The position numbers and the translations under genes were made by a program. The notes under the pieces are model-generated. The model did no database searches, was not told the origin of the DNA, and saw nothing but the letters and a program-made list of their open reading frames with translations. 64,000 bases of DNA from Pseudobutyrivibrio ruminis (GTDB lineage Bacteria > Bacillota > Clostridia > Lachnospirales > Lachnospiraceae): the NCBI GenBank assembly GCA_015057315.1, contig SVER01000005.1, positions 62,001 to 126,000 on the forward strand, read 5' to 3'. Below are positions 22,150 to 30,942 of the stretch, one piece after another (within the stretch, counting starts at the first letter, position 1; each line of letters opens with the position of its first letter).

Positions 22150-22257
22150 ACACAAAAAGGCGTCGTGACTGGTGCATAAGCACTAATCACGACGCCTTTG
22201 TCGTTCCATTGATTTTTATTTGTTAAGTATAATATTCGTTTGACAATAATTTGTCAA
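22150..22257 (-). promoter_or_regulatory. asnB promoter and leader with intrinsic terminator and a competing ANTAR-type hexaloop hairpin
   Basis: Minus strand: TTGACA-17 nt-TATTAT; ACGAC-AAAGGC-GTCGT hairpin (22189-22204) whose loop and 3' arm are also the 5' arm of AAAGGCGTCGTGA...TCACGACGCCTTTTT (22154-22199). Confidence 0.72.
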
Positions 22258-22272
22258 TAACTATTTTTTAAT

Positions 22273-22839
22273 TTACCCATATTTTTTTATAATATCCTTT
22301 GCCATTTGATATCTAGATATTCGTAAGTCCATGGCACTCTTCTCTATCTGCTTATGAGCCTCTTCCTCAGTCAAATTCTCGTTGATAATGAGAAGTAGCT
22401 TGGCCCTTGAAATGGTCTTTAGCTCCTCTAACTTCTTCTCAAGCTTGGCACTTTCCTTGTGAGCCATTCCAATACGTCTTTGCGCCGCCAGTGCATGCCG
22501 CAGTGCCTGCCAAAGCAGCTGCTTACTAATAGGCTTTGATACTGTGATAATACCGTAGTCTGCCACCTTATCTGTTATCTCATCATACAAATCTGCCTTG
22601 ATAAACAGCAGTATCTGGCACACATTTTTTTCAGCTATATCTATAACCTGTTCGATGGAATTAGAGCCACCAAGAGGCAGATTTACAAAGCATATATCAA
22701 AATCATAGTCAGTAATAGCACGCTTTGCTGCTGGTATGCTTTCCACTAAAAGCATATCAATATACCCATTTTCCTTCAGATAGGATTTGTAGAATGCGCT
22801 AGCCTTTTCGTTATCGCAGACAATTAACGCTCTTTCCAT
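22273..22839 (-). CDS. Receiver-like domain + ANTAR RNA-binding domain protein (putative transcription antiterminator)
   Basis: C-terminus ISRAKLLLIINENLTEEEAHKQIEKSAMDLRISRYQMAKDII matches ANTAR; receiver-like N-terminus has DICFVNLPLGG, i.e. Asn at the expected phospho-Asp position. Confidence 0.88.
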   Translation of the reverse strand: MERALIVCDNEKASAFYKSYLKENGYIDMLLVESIPAAKRAITDYDFDICFVNLPLGGSNSIEQVIDIAEKNVCQILLFIKADLYDEITDKVADYGIITVSKPISKQLLWQALRHALAAQRRIGMAHKESAKLEKKLEELKTISRAKLLLIINENLTEEEAHKQIEKSAMDLRISRYQMAKDIIKKYG

Positions 22840-22856
22840 AGTCCACTCCTTAAAAG

Positions 22857-24104
22857 CTATATGCTCATTTTGATTGTCTCAATATAATTTTCTGCGATTT
22901 TTGCAAAGTTTGATTCCTTCAAAAAGCTACTATTTGAAGCGCATTCGATAGCCTCCTCAATAGTTGCTGGAAGCGTATCTAGCTTAGAGTATTCTTCCTC
23001 AGTAAGAAGCCTTGATTTAACCTCTAGTGCAGGTGGAAGTTTTTCCTTGCCCTTCACTCCTGCAATACCAGCCTGTAAAATAATTGCTGTTGCAAGATAA
23101 GGATTAAGGCATGAATCTGGTGAACGAAGAATAAAATGCTTTCTTCTACCATTAATTTCTGGCACTCTAAATAATCTGGAATTATTCTGCATAGACCAGG
23201 TAATATATTTAGGAGCCTCCAGATAACCTAATCTATCATAGGAATCCCTACGGCAGTTTAAGAAGATTGTAATGTCTCGCATTCTATTGATAATGCCTGC
23301 CATAAAGCTATCGGAAAATTCCTTATCCTCACTGATAAGGTTCTTCTCCCCCTTATGTGTAGACATGAGAATATGCAAGCCATTACCTGGTGCATCATCT
23401 ATTGGCTTCGGCTCAAAGCAGGCATAGGCACCATTTCTTGCTGCAATATTTTCAACTACATTTTTGTAGGTCACGAAGTTATCTGCAGTAGTCAGTGCAT
23501 CTGCAGATTGAAAATCTATTTCGTTTTGACCAGGACCTCTTTCATGATGTGAGGACTGAGGGGAGATTCCCATCTCCTCTAAGCTAAGACAAATCTCACG
23601 CCTTATGTTTTCTGCTCTGTCACTAGGAGCGACATCCAAGTATCCACCATTATCAAATGGCTCATCTGTTGGAATTCCGTTATCATCAGTCTTAAAGAGA
23701 TAAAACTCTGAACGCAGTCCCATCTTGGTAGAAAAGCCCATGTCTTCGCACTGCTTAAGAGTGTCCTTTAAAAACTGCCTGTAGTCCATTGAAAATGGTG
23801 TACCATCTGCATAAACCACATCACAGTAAAACCTGATTACACGGCCAGATGATGGGCGCCATGGCAACACATGAAGCGTATCTGCATCAGGCTTTAGGAA
23901 TAAATCCTTCCCCATTCCATCCTCAAAGCCAAGGATTAAAAATGGGTCGAAATTAATTCCATCCTCAAATGCGCTCTTAAGCTCTGATGGCATAATAGAA
24001 ATATTCTTTTGATTTCCGTACAGGTCACAAAATGCCAGACGGATAAATTTTACGTCGTTTTCTTCAACAAACTCTAATATATCATCGATTGATAAATGTG
24101 ACAT
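22857..24104 (-). CDS. Glutamine synthetase family protein with altered catalytic residues (possible pseudoenzyme)
   Basis: GS fold motifs SSHHERGPGQNEIDF, GNGLHILMS, RSPDSCLNPYLATA, but GLRSEFYLF replaces GPEPEFFLF and KHFILRSPD replaces TRxExRxPD. Confidence 0.88.
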   Translation of the reverse strand: MSHLSIDDILEFVEENDVKFIRLAFCDLYGNQKNISIMPSELKSAFEDGINFDPFLILGFEDGMGKDLFLKPDADTLHVLPWRPSSGRVIRFYCDVVYADGTPFSMDYRQFLKDTLKQCEDMGFSTKMGLRSEFYLFKTDDNGIPTDEPFDNGGYLDVAPSDRAENIRREICLSLEEMGISPQSSHHERGPGQNEIDFQSADALTTADNFVTYKNVVENIAARNGAYACFEPKPIDDAPGNGLHILMSTHKGEKNLISEDKEFSDSFMAGIINRMRDITIFLNCRRDSYDRLGYLEAPKYITWSMQNNSRLFRVPEINGRRKHFILRSPDSCLNPYLATAIILQAGIAGVKGKEKLPPALEVKSRLLTEEEYSKLDTLPATIEEAIECASNSSFLKESNFAKIAENYIETIKMSI

Positions 24105-24161
24105 TTCCTTCCCTCCTGAGGGTTATTTTAATATCATAATAATAAATTACGGTATTAAATT

Positions 24162-25658
24162 CTAGAGGTTTGTATACCCCATAAGATATTCATCTACCTG
24201 TCTTGCACAGTCTCTTCCGCTTCTGATTGCCTTCACTACCAAGGATTGTCCTGTGTGCATATCGCCGGCTGTAAATACCTTATCTACATTTGTGGCAAAG
24301 CTGTCTTTAGCTACTGATGCCACATTAGTTCTGGCATCTAATCCTACCTTAAAGGCATTTACCACATATTTTTCAGAACCTAAAAATCCTGCTGCAATCA
24401 GACACAGCTGACATTTCACTTCTTTTTCAGTTCCCTCTACAGGAACCATCATCTTGCGACCTGTCTTTTTATCCACCTTTGACTCCAGTGATACAAGCAC
24501 AACAGATTTAAGATTACCTGATTTGTCTGTCTTAAATTCCTTTACAGTAGTGGTATAGATACGTGGGTCGTGGCCAAATTTTGCAATTGCCTCCTCCTGA
24601 CCGTAATCAGTCTTGCAAACAAGAGGCCACTGTGGCCAAGGATTATTCTCTGCTCGCTGATCTGGTGCCTTTGGCATCATCTCAAGCTGGGTCACTGATT
24701 TGCAGCCATGACGAATAGCTGTACCAACACAATCGTTTCCTGTATCGCCGCCGCCAATGATAACCACATCCTTATCCTTTGCAGATATATACTGACCATC
24801 TACAAGCTGCATATTGTTATTCCACAGACACTTTGTAGTAGAGGCAAGGAAATCCACAGCAAAATGTATTCCCTTAGCTTCCTTGCGACCAATGGCATCA
24901 ATATCCCTAGGATTAGATGAACCACAGCAAAGCACTATTGCATCATACTTTGATGTAAGCTCTGATGACTTAACGTTATCACCAATATTCGCATTTACGA
25001 TAAAGCTAACCCCCTCCTGCTCCATCACATGAATCTTTCTATCAATAATCTGCTTTTCAAGCTTCATGTTTGGAATACCGTAGCGAAGTAATCCACCTAC
25101 CTTATCGTTTCTTTCATAAACTGTTACACTGTGACCTCTTCTATTAAGCTGGTCTGCAACAGCCAGGCCTGATGGGCCAGAGCCTACTACAGCAACTCTT
25201 TTTCCTGTGCGTTGCTTTGGTGGATTAACATCAGCAAGGCCATGGTCATAGGCATACTCTATTATTGCCATTTCATTAGCCTTTGTGGTAACAGCTTCAC
25301 CATTTAGGCTACAGGTACAGGCCTTTTCGCATAAGCCTGGACACACTCTGCAGGTAAACTCTGGGAAATTGCTAGTCTTATGTAATCTCTTGTAAGCAAT
25401 ATCTAAGTTTCCCTGATACACTAAATCATTCCATTCAGGAATCAGATTGTTAAGCGGACAGCCTGATGTCATCCCCTTAATAGTCATTCCTGACTGGCAA
25501 AATGGCACACCACAATCCATACATCTGGCTGCCTGTCGCTGACGCTCTTCAGTAGATAATGGTGTGTGAAATTCATTAAAATTCTTAATACGCTCCAGAG
25601 GATGTGAAGCCACTTCCTCTACACGCTCATATTCTAAAAATCCTGTAGATTTTCCCAT
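24162..25658 (-). CDS. gltD: Glutamate synthase small subunit
   Basis: CMDCGVPFCQSG, CRVCPGLCEKACTCSLNGE, GSGPSGLAVADQLNRRGHSVTVYER. Confidence 0.95.
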   Translation of the reverse strand: MGKSTGFLEYERVEEVASHPLERIKNFNEFHTPLSTEERQRQAARCMDCGVPFCQSGMTIKGMTSGCPLNNLIPEWNDLVYQGNLDIAYKRLHKTSNFPEFTCRVCPGLCEKACTCSLNGEAVTTKANEMAIIEYAYDHGLADVNPPKQRTGKRVAVVGSGPSGLAVADQLNRRGHSVTVYERNDKVGGLLRYGIPNMKLEKQIIDRKIHVMEQEGVSFIVNANIGDNVKSSELTSKYDAIVLCCGSSNPRDIDAIGRKEAKGIHFAVDFLASTTKCLWNNNMQLVDGQYISAKDKDVVIIGGGDTGNDCVGTAIRHGCKSVTQLEMMPKAPDQRAENNPWPQWPLVCKTDYGQEEAIAKFGHDPRIYTTTVKEFKTDKSGNLKSVVLVSLESKVDKKTGRKMMVPVEGTEKEVKCQLCLIAAGFLGSEKYVVNAFKVGLDARTNVASVAKDSFATNVDKVFTAGDMHTGQSLVVKAIRSGRDCARQVDEYLMGYTNL

Positions 25659-25670
25659 GACTAATCCTCC

Positions 25671-28600
25671 TTAAGCACCTTGACCATTCATTAGTAGATT
25701 AAAGGCTTCAATCTGAGCCTGCTCGTAGGACAAGCCCTTAGCCTCCATCTTTACCATGGCCTCTAACATCTTCTTGTAATCAAATGGCACAATCTTCTTA
25801 AACTTAGGCAGATAATCGCTAAAGTTATCATAGATTTCCTTACCCTTCTTAGAGCCTGTAGCCTTCACATGCTCGCCGATAATATCTTTAAGCTCCATAA
25901 CATCATACTTATCTGTTACTGTCTCAAGACTTACCATAGATTTATTCAGCTTCTTATATAGGGTAGCATCCTCATCCAGTACATAGGCGATTCCACCGCT
26001 CATACCTGCTGCAAAATTCTTGCCTGTTTCACCAAGTACAACCACGCGGCCACCTGTCATGTATTCACAGCCATGGTCACCGACACCCTCTACTACGGCT
26101 GTGGCACCAGAGTTTCTTACAGCAAAACGCTCACCTGCAACACCGTTAATAAATGCCTTGCCACTGGTAGCACCATATAGTGCTACATTTCCGATGATGA
26201 TGTTCTCATCCTCCTTGTAGGTAGCACCCTCTGGTGGATATACTATTAGCTTTCCGCCTGATAGGCCTTTACCAAAATAATCGTTAGAATCACCAGCCAG
26301 CTTAAGTGTAAGTCCCTTTGGAATAAATGCACCAAAGGACTGGCCACCAGCACCATGGCAATTTACCTTATAGGTATCCTCAGCTAAGCTTTCACCATAC
26401 CTTCTTGTAAGCTCTGCTCCAAGAAGTGTTCCAAGGCTTCTATCCGTATTTACGATATCAACTGTTACTTCCTTTGGCTTTCCTGCTGCAATTGCACTCT
26501 TAAGCTCCTTTAAAAGTACCCTTTCATCTACAGTCTTTTCAAGCTCAAAGTTATATACATTCTTCTTAGCATACTCAATCTTCTCTCCACCTGATGGATT
26601 GCTAAGTACAGCTGTTAAATCCACCTTTTCAAATGGACTGTTCTTTGTAGTCTCCTTTAGCTTAAGTAAATCTGTTCTTCCACATAACTCATCCACTGTT
26701 TTGCAGCCAAGTGATGCCATGTATTCACGGAGCTCCTCGGCAATAAACCTCATAAAATTAACTACATACTCTGGCTTTCCTTTAAAGCGCTTTCTAAGCT
26801 CAGGGTTTTGGGTAGCAACTCCCACAGGGCATGTATCCAGGTTGCACACACGCATCATTACGCATCCCATAGTTACAAGTGGTGCTGTAGCAAATCCAAA
26901 TTCCTCTGCACCAAGTGCACAAGCTATTGCAACATCACGGCCTGACATGAGCTTACCATCAGTCTCAATTACTACCTTGTTTCTAAGGCCATTCATAATA
27001 AGAGTCTGATGAGCCTCTGCAAGACCAAGTTCCCATGGCAAGCCTGCATTATGTATTGATGATTTTGGTGCTGCACCGGTACCACCATCGTATCCAGAGA
27101 TTAAGATTACCTGGGCACCTGCCTTAGCAACACCTGATGCAATAGTGCCGACACCAGCTTCTGATACAAGCTTTACAGAAATACGTGCATCCTTATTTGC
27201 ATTCTTTAAATCATAGATAAGCTCTGCCAAATCCTCAATTGAATAAATATCATGATGAGGTGGAGGGGAAATAAGGGCTACACCAGGAGTAGAAAGACGT
27301 GTCTTTGCAATCCATGGATATACCTTCTTTCCTGGCAGATGGCCTCCTTCTCCAGGCTTTGCCCCCTGTGCCATCTTTATTTGGATTTCCTTGGCAGATA
27401 CTAAGTATTTGCTGGTAACACCAAATCGTCCTGATGCCACCTGCTTAATAGCTGAACAACGGTTAAGTCCATCAGGACCTACTTCGTATCTTTCGTCCTC
27501 TTCTCCACCTTCACCAGAGTTAGACTTGCCGTGAAGCTGATTCATAGCAATAGCCATAGTCTCATGGGCTTCCTTTGAAATAGAACCGTAGCTCATGGCA
27601 CCAGTCTTAAATCGCTTTACAATGGAATCAACTGATTCTACCTGATCAATACTAATACCCTTCTTAGGATAATTAAAATCTATAAGTCCTCTTAGATTTC
27701 TAACATTATCCTCTTCATTTACAAGTGAGGTGTACTCCTTAAATGTATTGTAATCTCCTGTTCTTGTAGCAAGCTGTAAAAGATGAATTGTAGCAGGATT
27801 ATATAGATGCTCCTCTGCACCAGAGCGCATCTTATGCTGACCTCTTGAATCAAGAGTCTCATCCACATCAAGGCCCAGTGGATCAAAAGCCTTAGAATGC
27901 TGCATTTCCACATCAGACTCAATATCTTCTAGCGTTATTCCACCAATTCTTGAAATGGTGCCAGTGAAATATCTGTCTATAACATCCTTGCTAATTCCAA
28001 TAGCCTCAAAAATCTTAGCACCCTGGTAAGACTGTACGGTAGAAATACCCATCTTGGATGCAATCTTTATAATTCCGCTGATTACAGCCTCATTGTAAGA
28101 ATCGATGGCTGCATGTATATCCTTCTTTAGCTGTCCCTTTTCAATAAGCTCCGCAATAGTCTCCTGTGCAAGATAAGGGTTGATTGCAGATGCGCCATAT
28201 CCCAGCAATGTTGCAAAATGATGTACCTCTCTTGGCTCACCTGATTCTAAGATAAGTGAAAGTGATGTACGCTTCTTTGTCTGTACCAGATGATGCTGTA
28301 CTGCTGCAACTGCAAGAAGTGAAGGTATAGCTACATGATTTTCATCTACTCCTCTATCTGAAAGGATGATGATATTAGCTCCTTCGTGGTTCACCTTATC
28401 CACCTCTACATATAGATGCTCAATGGCCTTCTCTAAGGATGTGTTCTTGTAATATACAATAGGCACAGTGGCAGTCTTAAGACCTGGAACCTTCATGGAT
28501 TTAATCTTCATCAAATCTGTTGTTGTAAGGATAGGATTATTAATCTGCAGCATGTTACAGTTTTCTTCCTTCTCTTCAAGGACGTTTCCTGCTGTTCCAA

Positions 28601-30209
28601 GATAGATGGTTGTAGCTGTAACAATTTCCTCTCTGATAGAATCAATAGGCGGATTGGTTACCTGGGCAAACAGCTGCTTGAAGTAATTAAACAGTGGCTG
28701 ATGATTCTTTGAAAGTACTGCAAGTGGCACATCAATACCCATGGCTCCGGTGTTTTCCACACCGTTAAGTGCCATTGGAAGAATTGAATCCTTTATCTCC
28801 TCATAGGAATAACCAAATGCCTTCTGCAATCTATCTCGTTCAGTAGCAGAATACTTTGGCACTGGCTCATTAGGAATCTTGATATCAGCTAAGTGTGCAA
28901 GATTAGCATCAAGCCACTGACCATAAGGCTGTCTATTTGCATAGGTAAGTTTCAGTTCATTATCATCTATCAAACGTCCTTCTACAGTGTCAACAAGAAG
29001 CATCTTACCTGGCTTTAATCTATCCTTAAGCTTTATCCTACTTTCCTCAATAGGAAGTACACCTACCTCTGATGAAAGAATAAGATAATCGTCGTTTGTA
29101 ATATAGTAGCGGGATGGTCTAAGACCGTTTCTATCAAGCACCGCACCCATAATGTCACCATCTGAAAACAGAATAGATGCTGGTCCATCCCATGGCTCCA
29201 TCATTGTTGAATAATACTGATAGAAATCTCTCCTTGCCTGCTCCATAGCCTTGTTCTTTACCCATGGCTCTGGAATAGTAATCATTACTGCAAGAGGAAG
29301 TGGCATTCCATTCATTACAAGAAACTCAAGTGCGTTATCAAGCATTGCTGAATCAGAACCAGCCTGATTACATACAGGAGTAATCTTTGTCATCTCATCC
29401 TCTAGCACCTGGGAAACCATTGTCTCCTCTCGGGATAGCATCTTGTCTGCATTCCCCTTTATTGTATTTATCTCACCATTGTGCACGATAAATCTGTTTG
29501 GATGGGCTCTCTCCCATGATGGATTTGTATTGGTAGAGAAACGTGAATGTACTGTTGCTATTGCAGATTCGTAGTCCTCATCTAACAAATCCTCAAAGAA
29601 AAGTCTTAGCTGATCTACAAGAAACATTCCCTTATATACAATAGTTCTACTTGAAAGGGATGCCACATAGGTGTCCTCAGCTGTCTGCTCAAACACACGT
29701 CTTGCCACATAAAGCTTTCTATCAAATGCCAGTCCCTTTTCAACATCCTTAGGCTTTTTGATAAATGCCTGAGCAATAAATGGCATACAATCCACTGCAA
29801 GCTTTCCTAAGATTTCAGGTCTTGTTGGAACATCTCTCCAGCCTAAGAACTCCATTCCTTCCTTTTCCACAATGATTTCAAACATCTTCATTGCCTGTTT
29901 TCTTTTAAGCTCATCCTTTGGAAAGAAGAACATTCCCACACCGTATTCACGCTCATCGCCTATTTCAATCTTAAGCTCACTACATGCCTTCTTGAAAAAC
30001 TTGTGTGATATCTGAAGCAGAATTCCTACACCATCACCAGTCTCACCTGATGCATCCTTGCCAGCTCTATGTTCTAAGTTTTCAACAATCTTTAGGGCAT
30101 CTGAAACTGTCTGATGAGTCTTGATTCCTTTGATAGATACAACAGCTCCTATACCACAATTGTCATGCTCAAAACTAGGGTCATACAGACCTTTCATTTG
30201 ATTGTCCAT
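25671..30209 (-). CDS. gltB: Glutamate synthase large subunit
   Basis: HDNCGIGAVVSIKG class II GATase, RMGAMSYGSISKEAHE-type FMN domain (KTGAMSYGSISKEAHETMAIAMN), GXGXG C-terminal repeats; start at 30209 follows GGAAGGAG. Confidence 0.95.
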   Translation of the reverse strand: MDNQMKGLYDPSFEHDNCGIGAVVSIKGIKTHQTVSDALKIVENLEHRAGKDASGETGDGVGILLQISHKFFKKACSELKIEIGDEREYGVGMFFFPKDELKRKQAMKMFEIIVEKEGMEFLGWRDVPTRPEILGKLAVDCMPFIAQAFIKKPKDVEKGLAFDRKLYVARRVFEQTAEDTYVASLSSRTIVYKGMFLVDQLRLFFEDLLDEDYESAIATVHSRFSTNTNPSWERAHPNRFIVHNGEINTIKGNADKMLSREETMVSQVLEDEMTKITPVCNQAGSDSAMLDNALEFLVMNGMPLPLAVMITIPEPWVKNKAMEQARRDFYQYYSTMMEPWDGPASILFSDGDIMGAVLDRNGLRPSRYYITNDDYLILSSEVGVLPIEESRIKLKDRLKPGKMLLVDTVEGRLIDDNELKLTYANRQPYGQWLDANLAHLADIKIPNEPVPKYSATERDRLQKAFGYSYEEIKDSILPMALNGVENTGAMGIDVPLAVLSKNHQPLFNYFKQLFAQVTNPPIDSIREEIVTATTIYLGTAGNVLEEKEENCNMLQINNPILTTTDLMKIKSMKVPGLKTATVPIVYYKNTSLEKAIEHLYVEVDKVNHEGANIIILSDRGVDENHVAIPSLLAVAAVQHHLVQTKKRTSLSLILESGEPREVHHFATLLGYGASAINPYLAQETIAELIEKGQLKKDIHAAIDSYNEAVISGIIKIASKMGISTVQSYQGAKIFEAIGISKDVIDRYFTGTISRIGGITLEDIESDVEMQHSKAFDPLGLDVDETLDSRGQHKMRSGAEEHLYNPATIHLLQLATRTGDYNTFKEYTSLVNEEDNVRNLRGLIDFNYPKKGISIDQVESVDSIVKRFKTGAMSYGSISKEAHETMAIAMNQLHGKSNSGEGGEEDERYEVGPDGLNRCSAIKQVASGRFGVTSKYLVSAKEIQIKMAQGAKPGEGGHLPGKKVYPWIAKTRLSTPGVALISPPPHHDIYSIEDLAELIYDLKNANKDARISVKLVSEAGVGTIASGVAKAGAQVILISGYDGGTGAAPKSSIHNAGLPWELGLAEAHQTLIMNGLRNKVVIETDGKLMSGRDVAIACALGAEEFGFATAPLVTMGCVMMRVCNLDTCPVGVATQNPELRKRFKGKPEYVVNFMRFIAEELREYMASLGCKTVDELCGRTDLLKLKETTKNSPFEKVDLTAVLSNPSGGEKIEYAKKNVYNFELEKTVDERVLLKELKSAIAAGKPKEVTVDIVNTDRSLGTLLGAELTRRYGESLAEDTYKVNCHGAGGQSFGAFIPKGLTLKLAGDSNDYFGKGLSGGKLIVYPPEGATYKEDENIIIGNVALYGATSGKAFINGVAGERFAVRNSGATAVVEGVGDHGCEYMTGGRVVVLGETGKNFAAGMSGGIAYVLDEDATLYKKLNKSMVSLETVTDKYDVMELKDIIGEHVKATGSKKGKEIYDNFSDYLPKFKKIVPFDYKKMLEAMVKMEAKGLSYEQAQIEAFNLLMNGQGA

Positions 30210-30243
30210 GTCCGCTACTCCTTCCACATCGTAGTTTCTTTGT

Positions 30244-30342
30244 AAAAAAATAAAGGCGCCTAAAGAAACTCCCCCTAAAGGGAATTTCCTTAGACGCCTT
30301 TGTCTTGTGCAAAACTATACAACTATTTTAAAAATAATGCAA
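30244..30342 (-). promoter_or_regulatory. gltB promoter and leader with intrinsic terminator and competing ANTAR-type hexaloop hairpin
   Basis: Minus strand: TTGCAT-17 nt-TATAGT; AGAC-AAAGGC-GTCT (30292-30305) overlapping AAAGGCGTCTAAGGAAA...TTTCTTTAGGCGCCTTTATTTTTTT (30244-30301). Confidence 0.72.
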
Positions 30343-30378
30343 GCACTTTTTTAGTTTAACGTGCTAAAGCGTGCTATG

Positions 30379-30942
30379 CTACCCTAAAAAATTTTGTATC
30401 ATCCTCTCACCATATGACGTAAGAATTGATTCTGGGTGAAACTGCAAGCCATACACTTCATATTCTTTATGTGCTACAGCCATTATCTCTCCATCATCTG
30501 TGGTGGCTAAAATCTTAAGATTTGTTGGCAGGCTCTTAGCCTCTGCTGCAAGTGAATGGTATCTTGCCACAGCAATTTTTTCAGGAAGACCTTTGAACAA
30601 TTTGCATTTGTTATCAATTGTCACCCTGGACTGTTTTCCATGCATAAGTTCTTTAGCGTAAGTGATATTAGCTCCAAAGGTCTCACAAATAGCCTGATGC
30701 CCTAAGCATACCCCAAGCATAGGTATCTTTCCTGCAAAATGAGCTATCACATCCTCACATATACCTGCCTCAATTGGCCTGCCTGGGCCAGGTGAAATAA
30801 TAATATGACTAGGATTTAGCTTTTCTATATCGCATATACGTAGCTCATCATTTCTTACTACCTTTATGTCAGGATTAATCTTTCCTATTAACTGATAGAG
30901 GTTATATGAAAAACTATCGTAATTATCTATTAGTAAAATCAT
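30379..30942 (-). CDS. trpG: Anthranilate synthase component II (glutamine amidotransferase)
   Basis: LLIDNYDSFSYNLYQL, SPGPGRP, GVCLGHQAI, FHPESILT. Confidence 0.9.
   Translation of the reverse strand: MILLIDNYDSFSYNLYQLIGKINPDIKVVRNDELRICDIEKLNPSHIIISPGPGRPIEAGICEDVIAHFAGKIPMLGVCLGHQAICETFGANITYAKELMHGKQSRVTIDNKCKLFKGLPEKIAVARYHSLAAEAKSLPTNLKILATTDDGEIMAVAHKEYEVYGLQFHPESILTSYGERMIQNFLG

Noticed and set aside
22131-22190. Track start of asnB at 22190 (20 extra residues MISAYAPVTTPFCVSWEGDF)
   Set aside because: This stretch is the leader terminator hairpin; class II amidotransferases need Cys at position 2, which MCSIMAL at 22130 provides.
22229-22257. TTGACA-AATTAT-TGTCAA inverted repeat upstream of asnB as a first ANTAR hairpin
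   Set aside because: Loop position 4 is T, not G, and the repeat overlaps the predicted -35 region, so it is probably not transcribed.
26020-29800. Several 60-136-aa ORFs overlapping gltB in other frames
   Set aside because: Shadow ORFs within a strongly conserved coding gene; no recognisable domains.
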